Origin: Stutzerimonas stutzeri | Lineage (GTDB): Bacteria > Pseudomonadota > Gammaproteobacteria > Pseudomonadales > Pseudomonadaceae | Direction: 5' to 3' | Assembly (NCBI RefSeq): GCF_024448935.1 | Contig: NZ_JAMOIE010000009.1 | Span: 1 to 64,000, forward strand | DNA length: 64,000 nucleotides | Shown here: in pieces, positions 34,258 through 47,938 of the stretch | Position numbering within the stretch: the first letter of the stretch is position 1 | Layout of the letters: each line of letters opens with the position of its first letter | Program-made: the position numbers and the translations under genes | Notes under the pieces: model-generated | What the model saw: the letters and a program-made list of their open reading frames with translations, nothing else | Databases searched by the model: none | Told to the model about the DNA's origin: nothing

Positions 34258-36366
34258 TTAAGCCTTCATCCGGGTGATACGCATGACGCCCTTGATCGCC
34301 CGCAGCTTCTTGATCACGCGCGCCAGGTGTACGCGGTCATGCACACTGACCACCAGCTGAACGACGCTGATGCGGCCGTCGCGCTCGTCCATGCCGATCT
34401 TTTCGATGTTGCCGTCCGCCGCATTGACGCTGCCAGCCAACAGGGCGATCAGGCCCCGCTGGTGTTCCAGTTCAACGCGTAGCTCGACGTTGAACTCACC
34501 GGTGACGTCCTTGGACCAGGACAGCTGAATGCATTTATCCGGGTTGTGCCGAACATCGGCGATGTTCCGGCAGGTGTCGAGGTGCACCACCATGCCCTTG
34601 CCCGCGGACAGGTGGCCGACGATGGGATCGCCAGGAATCGGCGTGCAACACTTGGCATAGTTGAGCACCAGACCTTCGGTGCCGCGAATAGCAAGTGGCC
34701 CTTCAGCGCTCGGTGCTTGTTCGCCTTCACTGGCCAGCAAACGTCGGGCAATGACGTAGGCCATGCGATTGCCCAGGCCGATATCCTCCAGCAGGTCTTC
34801 GATGACCTCCATATGGTACTCATTGAGCACCGTGCGGATGCGCTCCGGGGCAAGGCTTTCCAGGCTGGTGTCGAAACCGGCCAATGCCTTGTTTAGCAGG
34901 CGCTCGCCGAGGTTGATCGATTCCGAGCGACGCTGCAGCTTCAGCGCATGGCGGATGTGCGTTCGCGCCTTGCCGGTGACCACGAAATTCAGCCAGGCCG
35001 GGTTGGGGCGCGCGCCCGGAGCGGTAACGATCTCAACGGTACAACCGCTTTCCAGCGCTTGCGACAGAGGTGCCAGGCGCCTATTGACGCGGCAGGCAAT
35101 GCACGTATTGCCGACGTCGGTGTGCACGGCGTAGGCGAAGTCCACCGCGGTGGAGCCCTTCGGCAACTCCATGATGCTGCCCTTGGGCGTGAAGACATAG
35201 ACCTCGTCCGGGAACAGGTCGATCTTCACGCTTTCGATGAACTCAAGGGAATTGCCGGCGCGTTCCTGCAGTTCCAGCACGCCTTTGACCCACTGTCGTG
35301 CGCGGGCGTGGGTGCCTTTCGCGGTTTCTTCCCCGTTGGACTTGTACAGCCAGTGCGCAGCGATGCCGTTGTTGGCCATCTCTTCCATCTCGCGGGTGCG
35401 GATCTGGATCTCGATGGGCACCCCGTGCATGCCGAACAGGGTGGTATGCAGGGACTGGTAACCATTGGCCTTGGGGATCGCGATGTAATCCTTGAAGCGG
35501 CCCGGGAGGGGCTTGTAGAGGCTGTGTACCGCGCCGAGTACGCGATAGCAGGTATCGACTTTGTCGACGACGATCCGGAACGCGTAGACGTCCATGATCT
35601 CGTTGAACGCCTTTCGCTTGCCGCGCATCTTCTTGTAGATGCTGTAGAGGTGCTTCTCGCGGCCGACGATCTCGCCTTCAAGGCCATCGCGTTCGAGGCA
35701 GTGGATCAGCGACTGCTCGATCTTCTCGACGATCTCGTTGCGATTGCCGCGCGCGCGACGTACCGCGGCGCGTATCCGCTCCGAGCGCATCGGGTACATG
35801 GCCTTGAAGCCCAGATCCTCGAATTCCACGCGCATCGCGTGCATGCCCAGCCGGTTGGCAATGGGTGCGTAGATTTCCAGGGTTTCCTTGGCGATGCGCC
35901 GGCGCTTTTCACCGGCCAGCACCTCCAGGGTGCGCATGTTGTGCAGGCGGTCAGCGAGCTTGACCAGAATCACCCGGATGTCGCGTGCCATGGCCATGGC
36001 CATCTTCTGGAAGTTCTCGGCCTGGGCTTCGGCCTTGGTCTCGAACTTCATCTGGGTCAGTTTGCTGACACCGTCCACCAACTCGGCGACAGTTTCGCCA
36101 AATTGCGCGGTGAGCGCCTCCTTGGCGATGCCGGTGTCCTCGATGACATCATGCAGCATGGCGGCCATCAGGCTCTGATGATCCATGTGCATATCGGCGA
36201 GAATGTTGGCTACCGCAAGGGGGTGGGTGACGTAGGCTTCACCGCTGCGCCGACGCTGGCCGTCGTGGGCCTGCTCGGCGTAGAAATAGGCACGGCGGAC
36301 CAGATTGACCTGGTCAGCGCCGAGATAGGTCGACAGGCGATCGGCAAGAGCGTCTATGGCTGGCAA
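34258..36366 (-). CDS. spoT: Bifunctional (p)ppGpp synthetase/hydrolase SpoT
   Basis: SpoT makes and degrades the alarmone (p)ppGpp and so adjusts growth to starvation. The 702-residue protein has an N-terminal HD hydrolase domain with the intact HDVIEDT (residues about 72-78), a synthetase domain ([29 protein letters not shown]), a TGS domain ([19 protein letters not shown]) and a C-terminal ACT domain ([16 protein letters not shown]). Intact hydrolase residues separate it from RelA. It follows rpoZ on the same strand by about 60 bases. Confidence 0.98.
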   Translation of the reverse strand: MPAIDALADRLSTYLGADQVNLVRRAYFYAEQAHDGQRRRSGEAYVTHPLAVANILADMHMDHQSLMAAMLHDVIEDTGIAKEALTAQFGETVAELVDGVSKLTQMKFETKAEAQAENFQKMAMAMARDIRVILVKLADRLHNMRTLEVLAGEKRRRIAKETLEIYAPIANRLGMHAMRVEFEDLGFKAMYPMRSERIRAAVRRARGNRNEIVEKIEQSLIHCLERDGLEGEIVGREKHLYSIYKKMRGKRKAFNEIMDVYAFRIVVDKVDTCYRVLGAVHSLYKPLPGRFKDYIAIPKANGYQSLHTTLFGMHGVPIEIQIRTREMEEMANNGIAAHWLYKSNGEETAKGTHARARQWVKGVLELQERAGNSLEFIESVKIDLFPDEVYVFTPKGSIMELPKGSTAVDFAYAVHTDVGNTCIACRVNRRLAPLSQALESGCTVEIVTAPGARPNPAWLNFVVTGKARTHIRHALKLQRRSESINLGERLLNKALAGFDTSLESLAPERIRTVLNEYHMEVIEDLLEDIGLGNRMAYVIARRLLASEGEQAPSAEGPLAIRGTEGLVLNYAKCCTPIPGDPIVGHLSAGKGMVVHLDTCRNIADVRHNPDKCIQLSWSKDVTGEFNVELRVELEHQRGLIALLAGSVNAADGNIEKIGMDERDGRISVVQLVVSVHDRVHLARVIKKLRAIKGVMRITRMKA

Positions 36367-36426
36367 GGGATTACTCCTTGCCGGCGGGGCGCTATGGCTG
36401 CGGTTCGACTTCGACCTGGCATTTAA

Positions 36427-36690
36427 TCAGAGGGCCTCGTTGGGCTCTTCCTCGTACTGAACGAACAGTGGCTCGTCGACGACAATGTCGTCCTGAGCGA
36501 TGACGTCATAATCCACCAGGCCTGAGGCGATTTCACGCAGGGCCACGACGGTCGGCTTGTCATTTTCCCAGGCTACCTTGGGCTCTTTGCCGCCGGTGGC
36601 CAGTTGGCGCGAGCGCTTGGTAGCGAGCATGACCAGCTCGAAGCGGTTATCTACGTTGTCCAGGCAGTCTTCAACGGTAACGCGGGCCAT
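36427..36690 (-). CDS. rpoZ: RNA polymerase omega subunit
   Basis: Omega helps RNA polymerase assembly and takes part in ppGpp response. The 87-residue protein starts [10 protein letters not shown] and has [18 protein letters not shown], the conserved core. An in-frame ATG 15 bases upstream exists, but GAGGAA is spaced well for the start at 36690. It lies between gmk and spoT, the standard arrangement. Confidence 0.97.
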   Translation of the reverse strand: MARVTVEDCLDNVDNRFELVMLATKRSRQLATGGKEPKVAWENDKPTVVALREIASGLVDYDVIAQDDIVVDEPLFVQYEEEPNEAL

Positions 36691-36793
36691 GGTGTTCCTC
36701 ATCAATAACGGTAACGCGTGCCCGAATGGGCGAGCGGACGGGATAGTTTAAAAAATCACCAGCCAATAGGGAAGCGGTAAATCGCAGCCATGA

Positions 36794-36910
36794 GCTTCAA
36801 GCTTCAAGCTTCAAGCTGCAAGCTACAAGCTGCAAGCTGCAAGTGAAAGCGGGGAAGCTTGACCGCGATTAAACGCCTCCCTTCACCCCTAATCGCTTGC
36901 AGCTTGCAGC
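36794..36910. repeat. Heptanucleotide repeat array with inverted arms, locus 5
   Basis: Positions 36794-36842 are seven heptamers in phase: three GCTTCAA, then GCTGCAA, GCTACAA, GCTGCAA, GCTGCAA. At 36897-36910 two TTGCAGC units give the same GCTGCAA pair on the other strand, so the ends can pair over at least 16 bases (AGCTGCAAGCTGCAAG). It fills the gap between the gmk stop and the rpoZ start. Confidence 0.8.
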
Positions 36911-36913
36911 TCC

Positions 36914-38474
<1,561 letters not shown>

Positions 38475-38688
38475 GGGAAACCTCTCGGTACGATGACGAA
38501 AGGCGGAGGATTGTAAAGGAAAATGCAGCCAGTGACGCCGGTGTCTCGTCTCCTGCAGTTGAGCCGCTTGGCGTATCAGGCGCTCGATTGGCATGGCTGC
38601 CTGCCGATGCGAATGGTTCGGCGATGGCCCTTAGCGTAGGTCAGGCCTCTATAATGGGCTTCAATTCACTCAGACCAGGATAAGCCTC

Positions 38689-39411
38689 ATGAAGCGTCCC
38701 AGTGGCCGCGCCGCCGATCAGCTGCGATCGATCCGCATTACTCGCCATTACACCAAGCACGCCGAGGGCTCGGTTTTGGTGGAGTTCGGCGACACCAAGG
38801 TGATCTGCACCGCCAGTATCGAAAATGGCGTGCCGCGCTTCCTCAAAGGGCAGGGGCAGGGCTGGTTGACCGCCGAGTACGGCATGCTGCCGCGAGCGAC
38901 CGGCGACCGTAACCAGCGCGAAGCCAGTCGGGGCAAACAGGGTGGACGTACGCTGGAAATCCAGCGCTTGATCGGCCGTTCGTTGCGTGCCTCGCTGGAC
39001 ATGGGCAAGTTGGGCGAAAACACCATCTACATCGATTGTGACGTGATCCAGGCCGATGGCGGTACTCGCACTGCGTCGATCACCGGGGCGATGGTGGCGC
39101 TGGTCGATGCGCTGAAATTGCTGAAGAAGCGCGGCGGGTTGAAGAGCGGCGAGCCACTCAAGCAGATGGTCGCGGCTGTGTCGGTAGGTATGTACCAGGG
39201 CGAACCGGTCCTCGACCTTGATTATCTCGAAGACTCGACGGCCGAAACCGACCTGAACGTGGTGATGACCAGCGCTGGCGGCTTCATCGAGGTGCAAGGC
39301 ACCGCAGAAGGGGCGCCGTTCCAGCCAGATGAGTTGAATGCCATGCTGGCATTGGCGCAGGCCGGTATGCAGGAGCTATTCGCTCTGCAGGTTGCCGCGC
39401 TGGCTGATTAA
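38689..39411 (+). CDS. rph: Ribonuclease PH
   Basis: RNase PH trims tRNA 3' ends with phosphate. The 240-residue protein is full length and not truncated: [20 protein letters not shown] (residues about 3-22), [27 protein letters not shown] and [19 protein letters not shown]. It starts at the ATG at 38689 and is divergent from yicC. The DUF4870 gene follows after 18 bases. Confidence 0.97.
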   Translation: MKRPSGRAADQLRSIRITRHYTKHAEGSVLVEFGDTKVICTASIENGVPRFLKGQGQGWLTAEYGMLPRATGDRNQREASRGKQGGRTLEIQRLIGRSLRASLDMGKLGENTIYIDCDVIQADGGTRTASITGAMVALVDALKLLKKRGGLKSGEPLKQMVAAVSVGMYQGEPVLDLDYLEDSTAETDLNVVMTSAGGFIEVQGTAEGAPFQPDELNAMLALAQAGMQELFALQVAALAD

Positions 39412-39429
39412 ACCGGAGGAGAGCATCTC

Positions 39430-39798
39430 ATGTCCGATCAGGAATTGGTTCCGCTGCCCTCTGTGCAAGCGCGGCAGTGGGCCATGTTCTGTCATTACTC
39501 GGCGTTCTTCTGGTTTCTGGTGCCAATGATCGGCAATGTGCTGGGCCCGTTGATCGTCTGGCAGTTGAAAAAGGACATGGATCCCTTCGTCGACGAGCAG
39601 GGCAAGGAAGCGCTGAACTTCCAGATCACATTCAGCATCCTGCTGATGATTTGCGGGGTGCTTGCCTGGATACTGATCGGCTTTCCGTTAATGGCGCTTA
39701 TCAGCGTGGTGGCACTGGTATTGGTGGTGATCGCGGGCATCCGTGCCAACGAGGGAAAGCCCTATCGCTATCCGTTTTGCTGGCGCATTGTCAGGTAG
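39430..39798 (+). CDS. DUF4870 membrane protein
   Basis: A 122-residue membrane protein of the DUF4870 family with three to four helices. Typical parts are ARQWAMFCHYSAFFWFLVP, GPLIVWQLKKDMDPFVDEQG and EALNFQITFSILL. The role is unknown. GGAGGAG lies 10 bases before the ATG. It follows rph by 18 bases and is likely co-transcribed with it. Confidence 0.9.
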   Translation: MSDQELVPLPSVQARQWAMFCHYSAFFWFLVPMIGNVLGPLIVWQLKKDMDPFVDEQGKEALNFQITFSILLMICGVLAWILIGFPLMALISVVALVLVVIAGIRANEGKPYRYPFCWRIVR

Positions 39799-39927
39799 CG
39801 TCGCGTCAGGTTGAGCCAGTCAGGTTTTTTATCTGACGGCGATGCGGGGGGCAGCGGGGTGGTCCGATCACCGCAGCGCTTCCATGAGTGGCTGAGAGCC
39901 CCGCACGCGGTGATGCGGGGCGCGCTA

Positions 39928-41304
39928 TCAGACGGTGTGCAGGTACCAGTTGTATTCGAGGTCGGAGATGGAGTGCTCGAATTCTTCCAGCTCGCTTTCC
40001 TTGCAGGCCACGAAAATGTCGGTGTACTGCGGGCTGATGTAGCGCGCCAGGATCTCGCTGTCGTCCAGCTCGCGCAGCGCATCGCGCAGGTTGGAGGGCA
40101 GGCTCGGCTCGACCTGCTCGTAGGAGTTGCCCTCGATCGGCTCGTCCGCTGCGATCTTGTTGGTCAGACCATGGTGAATGCCTGCTAGAACGCTGGCCAG
40201 CAGCAGATAGGGGTTGGCGTCTGCGCCGGCCACCCGATGCTCGATGCGCACGGCATCGGGGCTGTCGGTTGGCACGCGCAGCGCCACGGTGCGGTTGTCC
40301 AGGCCCCAGCAGGGCGCGTTCGGTACATAGAACTGGGCACCGAAGCGGCGATAGGAGTTCACGTTGGGGCAGAGGAAAGCCATCGAGGCGGCCATGGTCT
40401 GCTGGATGCCGCCGATGGCGTGGCGCAGCGTTTCGCTTTCCAGCGGATTGCTGGTGGCGAAAATATTGTTGCCGTTCTTGTCCAGCAGCGAGATGTGCAC
40501 GTGTAGCCCGTTGCCGGCCTGGCCCGGGTAGGGCTTGGCCATGAAGGTGGTGTCCATCTCGTGGTCGTAGGCGATGTTCTTGATCAGCCGTTTGAGCAGC
40601 ACCGCGTAGTCGCACGCCTTGATAGGGTCGGCGACGTGATGAAGGTTGACCTCGAACTGCGCCGGGGCGCTTTCCTTGACGATGGCATCGGCGGGAATGC
40701 CCTGTTCCTTGGCGCCTTCGAGGACGTCCTGCAGGCAGTCGACGTACTCGTCCAGATCATCGATCAGGTAGACCTGGGTAGAGTGGGGGCGTTTGCCGGA
40801 GATGGGCGAACGTGGTGGTTGCGGACGACCGTTCACGTTTTCCTGGTCGATCAGGTAGAACTCCAGCTCGAACGCGGCGCAGATGGTCAGGCCCAGTTCA
40901 TCGAACTTGCTGACGACCTGACGCAGCACTTCCCGTGGATCGGCGAAAAATGGCGAGCCGTCCCGCTCGTGCATGGTCATCAGCAACTGGGCGGTGGGGC
41001 GTTTCTGCCAAGGTTCGTTGCTGAGCGTATTGGGAATGGGAAAACAGGTCCTGTCGGAGTCACCGATGTCCATTCCGAGGCCGGAGCTCTCCACGGTGAT
41101 GCCGTTGATGTCCAGGGCGAACAGCGAGGCCGGCAGGTTGATGCCTTTTTCATACACCTTGTGCAGGCTGGCGCGCTCGATGCGCTTGCCCCGGACGACA
41201 CCGTTCATGTCTGCGATCAGCAGGTCGACGTACTGGACCTCCGGGTGTTCCTTTAGAAATGCGTTCGCTTCGTTGAGCTGAACGGCACGCGGCGGCGGAA
41301 GCAT
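39928..41304 (-). CDS. spuI: Gamma-glutamylpolyamine synthetase SpuI
   Basis: SpuI belongs to the glutamine-synthetase-like enzymes that attach glutamate to putrescine or other polyamines, the first step of the gamma-glutamylation route. The 458-residue protein has the GS-type motifs NGLHVHISLLDKNG, FELEFYLID and PNVNSYRRFGAQ. It is divergent from spuA, as in P. aeruginosa, where spuI lies beside spuABCDEFGH. AAGGTG stands before its ATG. An AT-rich stretch (41316-41345) just upstream is a candidate promoter or regulator region. Confidence 0.92.
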   Translation of the reverse strand: MLPPPRAVQLNEANAFLKEHPEVQYVDLLIADMNGVVRGKRIERASLHKVYEKGINLPASLFALDINGITVESSGLGMDIGDSDRTCFPIPNTLSNEPWQKRPTAQLLMTMHERDGSPFFADPREVLRQVVSKFDELGLTICAAFELEFYLIDQENVNGRPQPPRSPISGKRPHSTQVYLIDDLDEYVDCLQDVLEGAKEQGIPADAIVKESAPAQFEVNLHHVADPIKACDYAVLLKRLIKNIAYDHEMDTTFMAKPYPGQAGNGLHVHISLLDKNGNNIFATSNPLESETLRHAIGGIQQTMAASMAFLCPNVNSYRRFGAQFYVPNAPCWGLDNRTVALRVPTDSPDAVRIEHRVAGADANPYLLLASVLAGIHHGLTNKIAADEPIEGNSYEQVEPSLPSNLRDALRELDDSEILARYISPQYTDIFVACKESELEEFEHSISDLEYNWYLHTV

Positions 41305-41389
41305 GATGAAGCACCTTAATTGTTAAAAATTTCAATCATCAAACAGCTTGTCTTGGAGTCAATCGAAAAGCCCTGCTGCTGTCAATAGT

Positions 41390-41434
41390 GCCCCGAAATG
41401 CCTCTTCGAGGCCCGCGGTGGGCGTTTTCGGGGC
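41390..41434. repeat. Inverted repeat in the spuI-spuA divergent region
   Basis: GCCCCGAAA at 41390-41398 and TTTCGGGGC at 41426-41434 are perfect inverted arms around 27 bases. They lie between the divergent spuI and spuA. It may be a regulatory site or hairpin; no function is shown. Confidence 0.45.
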
Positions 41435-41555
41435 AGTCCGGAGAACGATCGCGAAACGCTGACATGGCTTTGCGAAGCGGTAACCCTCGGCTATTGTCTA
41501 TAAAAACGAACAAGACTACTCTTCGAAGAGCCCCATCTGGAAAGACGAGTATCCC

Positions 41556-42302
41556 ATGCCTCGCGTGCCATTGATCGGCGTTTCCGCCTGTACCAGGCAG
41601 ATCGGCCACCACAGCTTCCATATAGCCGGCGACAAGTACCTGCGCGCGGCGGCTGTAGCCGGCATGCCGCTGGTCATCCCGGCACTCGGCGATCTGATCG
41701 ACCCGGCTGCATTACTGGATAGCGTAGACGGCCTGCTCTTTACCGGCTCACCATCCAACGTCGAACCGCACCATTATGGCGGCCCGGCCAGCACCGAGGG
41801 CACCGCCCATGACCCATCCCGTGATCAAGTGACGCTGCCGCTTATTCGTGCGGCGGTGGCTGCGGGTGTTCCCGTATTCGGCGTCTGCCGCGGGTTTCAG
41901 GAAATCAACGTCGCTTTTGGCGGCAGCCTGCATCAGGAGGTTCACGAGGCCGGGCCTTATGCCGATCACCGTGAGCGCGCCGAGGATCCAGTCGAGGTGC
42001 AGTACGGTCTAAGTCATCCGTTGCACGTCCAGCCGGGTGGATTGCTGCAGCGCCTCGGGTTACCCGCGCAGATTGACGTCAATTCGCTGCATGGACAGGG
42101 CGTCGAGCGGCTCGGCGAGGGCTTGCGCATCGAGGCGCTGGCACCGGATGGGCTGATCGAGGCCTTTTCCGTCGAGGGGGCGCGCAGCTTTGCCCTTGGC
42201 GTGCAGTGGCATCCGGAATGGAAGGTGCATGAGCATCCTCATTACCTGGCGTTGTTCGAGGGCTTTGCCCGTGCCTGCCAGGAACGCGCGGGGCGGCGCT
42301 GA
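41556..42302 (+). CDS. spuA: Gamma-glutamyl-GABA hydrolase SpuA (class I glutamine amidotransferase fold)
   Basis: SpuA frees GABA (or a related product) from its gamma-glutamyl conjugate, like PuuD of E. coli. The 248-residue protein has the nucleophile elbow FGVCRGFQEIN with Cys111 and the catalytic histidine in LGVQWHPEW. The early part (PLIGVSACTRQIG) and GSPSNVEPHHYGG are family standard. The first gene of the spuABCDEFGH run. Confidence 0.93.
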   Translation: MPRVPLIGVSACTRQIGHHSFHIAGDKYLRAAAVAGMPLVIPALGDLIDPAALLDSVDGLLFTGSPSNVEPHHYGGPASTEGTAHDPSRDQVTLPLIRAAVAAGVPVFGVCRGFQEINVAFGGSLHQEVHEAGPYADHRERAEDPVEVQYGLSHPLHVQPGGLLQRLGLPAQIDVNSLHGQGVERLGEGLRIEALAPDGLIEAFSVEGARSFALGVQWHPEWKVHEHPHYLALFEGFARACQERAGRR

Positions 42303-42346
42303 GCGCGGGCCGACCGGTGCTCGTTTTCTTAATTTCTGAGGTCGAT

Positions 42347-43705
42347 ATGTCCAGCAAGCTCGACCAGCTCACCGGCTGGCTGAAAGAACGCAAGATCACC
42401 GAGGTGGAGTGCCTGATCAGCGACCTGACCGGCATCGCCCGCGGCAAGATCTCACCCACCAACAAGTTCCTCGACGAAAAAGGCATGCGCCTGCCGGAAA
42501 GCGTACTGTTGCAGACCGTGACTGGCGATTATGTAGAGGACGATATCTATTACGAGCTGCTCGATCCCGCCGATATCGACATGTTCTGCCGGCCCGATCC
42601 GGGCGCGGTATTTCTTGTGCCATGGGCCATCGAGCCCACCGCGCAGGTGATCCACGACACCTACGACAAGATGGGCAATCCCATCGAAATCTCGCCGCGC
42701 AATATCTTGAAGCGTGTGCTGAAGATGTACGCCGATAAAGGCTGGCAGCCCATCGTCGCACCGGAGATGGAGTTCTACCTGACCAAGCGCTGCGAAGACC
42801 CGGACCTGCCGTTCCAGCCACCGATCGGGCGCTCGGGCCGGCAGGAGACGGGCCGGCAGTCGTTCTCCATCGATGCGGCCAACGAGTTCGACCCGCTGTT
42901 CGAGGACATGTACGACTGGTGCGAGGCCCAGGGGCTGGATCTGGATACCCTGATCCATGAGGAAGGCACCGCGCAGATGGAAATCAACTTCCGTCATGGC
43001 GAGGCGCTGCACCTGGCCGACCAGATCCTGGTGTTCAAGCGCACCATGCGTGAGGCGGCGCTCAAGCACAACGTCGCCGCCACCTTCATGGCCAAGCCGA
43101 TGACCGGCGAGCCGGGCAGCGCGATGCACCTGCACCAGAGCGTGGTGGATCTGGAGACCGGGCGTAATATCTTCTCCAGCAGCGACGGCACCATGAGCCA
43201 GCTGTTCCTGTACCACGTCGGCGGCCTGCAGAAATACATTCCCGAGCTGCTGCCGCTGTTCGCGCCGAACGTGAACTCCTTCCGCCGCTTCCTGCCCGAC
43301 ACCTCGGCACCGGTGAACGTCGAATGGGGCGAGGAGAACCGTACCGTCGGCCTGCGAGTGCCGGACTCCGATCCGCAGAACCGTCGCGTCGAGAACCGCT
43401 TGCCGGGCGCCGACGCCAACCCTTATCTGGCCATCGCCGCCAGCCTGCTGTGCGGCTACATCGGCATGGTCGAGGAGCTGCCGCCAAGTCAGCCGGTCAA
43501 GGGTCGCGGCTACGAGCGTCGCAATCTGCGCCTGCCGCTGACGCTGGAAGCGGCTTTGGAGCGGATGGAGAACTGCCGGGCGCTGGAGAAATACCTGAGC
43601 CCGAAATTCATCACCGGCTATATCGCGGTCAAGCGCGCCGAGCAGGAAAACTACCACCGGGTGATCAGCTCCTGGGAGCGGGAATTCCTGATGCTCTCGG
43701 TGTAA
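42347..43705 (+). CDS. spuB: Gamma-glutamylputrescine synthetase SpuB (GS-like)
   Basis: A second GS-like ligase of polyamine catabolism, different from SpuI and encoded on the other strand. The 452-residue protein has ISDLTGIARGKISP, PEMEFYLTK, MHLHQSVVDLETG and NVNSFRRFLPDTSAP. A frame continues ten codons upstream, but MSSKLDQLTGWL at 42347 is the usual start with GAGG upstream. It lies 44 bases after spuA. The two ligases may prefer different polyamines. Confidence 0.93.
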   Translation: MSSKLDQLTGWLKERKITEVECLISDLTGIARGKISPTNKFLDEKGMRLPESVLLQTVTGDYVEDDIYYELLDPADIDMFCRPDPGAVFLVPWAIEPTAQVIHDTYDKMGNPIEISPRNILKRVLKMYADKGWQPIVAPEMEFYLTKRCEDPDLPFQPPIGRSGRQETGRQSFSIDAANEFDPLFEDMYDWCEAQGLDLDTLIHEEGTAQMEINFRHGEALHLADQILVFKRTMREAALKHNVAATFMAKPMTGEPGSAMHLHQSVVDLETGRNIFSSSDGTMSQLFLYHVGGLQKYIPELLPLFAPNVNSFRRFLPDTSAPVNVEWGEENRTVGLRVPDSDPQNRRVENRLPGADANPYLAIAASLLCGYIGMVEELPPSQPVKGRGYERRNLRLPLTLEAALERMENCRALEKYLSPKFITGYIAVKRAEQENYHRVISSWEREFLMLSV

Positions 43706-43710
43706 ATAAA

Positions 43711-43853
43711 GCAGCCGGAAGCCGGGCTTTTGGCTTTGTGCTTTGTGCTTTGGCTTCAAGCTTCAGGCTTCAGGCTTCAGGCTTCAAGCTTCAAGCTTCA
43801 AGCTTCAGGCTTCAGGCTTCAGGCTTCAGGCTTCAGGCTTCAGGCTTCAAGCT
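43711..43853. repeat. Heptanucleotide repeat array between spuB and spuC, locus 6
   Basis: Positions 43753-43850 are fourteen in-phase heptamers of GCTTCAA or GCTTCAG in the order A G G G A A A G G G G G G A (final base). The preceding bases (GGCTTTT, GGCTTTG, TGCTTTG, TGCTTTG) have the same seven-base period. It is the longest array in the window and lies inside the spu operon, upstream of the spuC ribosome-binding site. Confidence 0.9.
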
Positions 43854-43879
43854 TACGAACCAATATAAAGAGGCGACCG

Positions 43880-45238
43880 ATGAGCGATACGCAAACCCAG
43901 CAATGGCAAGCCCTGAGCCGCGACCATCACCTGCCGCCGTTCACCGATTTCAAAGCGCTCAATGCCAAGGGCACGCGCATCATTACCCGGGGTGAAGGCG
44001 TCTATCTCTGGGACAGCGAAGGCCACAAGATCCTCGATGCGATGGCCGGGCTCTGGTGCGTCAACCTCGGTTATGGCCGGGAAGAACTGGTGCAGGCGGC
44101 CACCAGGCAGATGCGCGAACTGCCCTACTACAACCTGTTTTTCCAGACCGCCCACCCGCCGGCGCTGGCACTGGCCAAGGCCATCGCCGAGATCGCGCCG
44201 GAAGGCATGAACCATGTGTTCTTCACCGGCTCCGGTTCGGAAGCCAACGACACCGTGCTGCGCATGGTGCGCCACTATTGGGCGATCAAGGGGCAGCCGC
44301 AGAAGAAGGTGGTGATCGGCCGCTGGAACGGCTACCACGGCTCGACCATCGCCGGCGCCAGCCTTGGCGGCATGAAGGCCATGCACGAACAGGGCGACGG
44401 TCCGATCCCGGGGATCGAGCACATCGACCAACCTTATTGGTTCGGCGAGGGCGGCGATCTGGACCCCGAGGAATTCGGCGTCCGTGTGGCCGAACAGCTG
44501 GAGCGCAAAATTCTTGAGGTGGGTGAGGACAAGGTCGCCGCCTTCATCGCCGAACCGATCCAGGGCGCCGGCGGCGTGATCATCCCGCCGGACAGCTACT
44601 GGCCGAAGATTCGCGAGATCCTCGCCCGCTACGACATCCTGTTCATTGCCGACGAAGTCATCTGCGGCTTCGGTCGCACCGGCGAGTGGTTCGGCAGCGA
44701 CTACTACGGCAATGCGCCGGACCTGATGCCCATCGCCAAGGGCCTGACCTCCGGCTACCTGCCCATGGGGGGCGTGGTGGTACGCGACGAAGTGGTGCAT
44801 ACCCTCAACGAAGGCGGCGAGTTCTATCACGGCTTCACCTATTCCGGGCACCCGGTGGCGGCTGCGGTGGCGCTGGAGAACATCCGCATCCTGCGCGAAG
44901 AGCAGATCGTCGAGCGGGTCAAGACCAAGACGGCACCCTATTTGCAGTCTCGCTGGCGCGAGCTGGTCGAACACCCGTTGGTGGGCGAGGCCCGTGGCGT
45001 CGGCATGCTCGGCGCGCTGGAGCTGGTGAAGAACAAGAAGACCCGCGAGCGTTTCGCCGATCCGGGCGTGGGCATGCTCTGCCGCGAGCACTGCTTCCGC
45101 AACGGTCTGGTGATGCGCGCAGTCGGTGACACCATGATCATTTCGCCACCGCTGGTGATCAGTGCGGAGCAGATCGACGAGTTGATCGGCAAGGTCAGGC
45201 TGTGCCTGGACGCGACGGCCCGGGATGCCCTGGGCTAA
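43880..45238 (+). CDS. spuC: Polyamine:pyruvate aminotransferase SpuC
   Basis: SpuC is a PLP aminotransferase that moves the amino group of putrescine or other polyamines to pyruvate. The 452-residue protein has [20 protein letters not shown], the acceptor loop [18 protein letters not shown] and the PLP-lysine region [16 protein letters not shown]. The ATG at 43880 is behind AAGAGGCGACC. It starts about 30 bases after the heptamer array. A longer frame upstream encodes only the repeat and was not used. Confidence 0.95.
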   Translation: MSDTQTQQWQALSRDHHLPPFTDFKALNAKGTRIITRGEGVYLWDSEGHKILDAMAGLWCVNLGYGREELVQAATRQMRELPYYNLFFQTAHPPALALAKAIAEIAPEGMNHVFFTGSGSEANDTVLRMVRHYWAIKGQPQKKVVIGRWNGYHGSTIAGASLGGMKAMHEQGDGPIPGIEHIDQPYWFGEGGDLDPEEFGVRVAEQLERKILEVGEDKVAAFIAEPIQGAGGVIIPPDSYWPKIREILARYDILFIADEVICGFGRTGEWFGSDYYGNAPDLMPIAKGLTSGYLPMGGVVVRDEVVHTLNEGGEFYHGFTYSGHPVAAAVALENIRILREEQIVERVKTKTAPYLQSRWRELVEHPLVGEARGVGMLGALELVKNKKTRERFADPGVGMLCREHCFRNGLVMRAVGDTMIISPPLVISAEQIDELIGKVRLCLDATARDALG

Positions 45239-45278
45239 GGCTGTCGATTGTGTGGCCGGCATGCGTTGGGCTTGTTGA

Positions 45279-46525
<1,247 letters not shown>

Positions 46526-46718
46526 TCCAGCCGCCTCGCCAGGTCTGCTTGCGGGCCTGTGCGAGGCCTCATCATCGGTGCCTCCAAGGGCTGGTTCGGA
46601 TTTGCAAATCTGGCGTGCGGTCTGGCTGTAGCGCACCCTTTGAGCCTGACCGTCTCGCCAACGCGCCGGTTGATCTTTAGAGGTTTTTCCAATCAACAGC
46701 CCGCCGTTTGCCCACTGA

Positions 46719-47834
<1,116 letters not shown>

Positions 47835-47938
47835 CGATACCGGGCACGCCGGGGCCGATTGCGGTTTCCCGTCGCGCCCTTACACGATGCTGTTCCCCGG
47901 CGCCGTCCGGGCCCATTATTTCAATCGGGAGTTCGTGC

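Noticed and set aside
39898-39921. GCCCCGCA/TGCGGGGC hairpin as terminator of spuI or the DUF4870 gene
   Set aside because: There is no T-run on either strand. It may still be an RNA hairpin, but I do not call it a terminator.
43753-43850. CRISPR array
   Set aside because: The units are seven bases with no unique spacers, and no cas genes are near.
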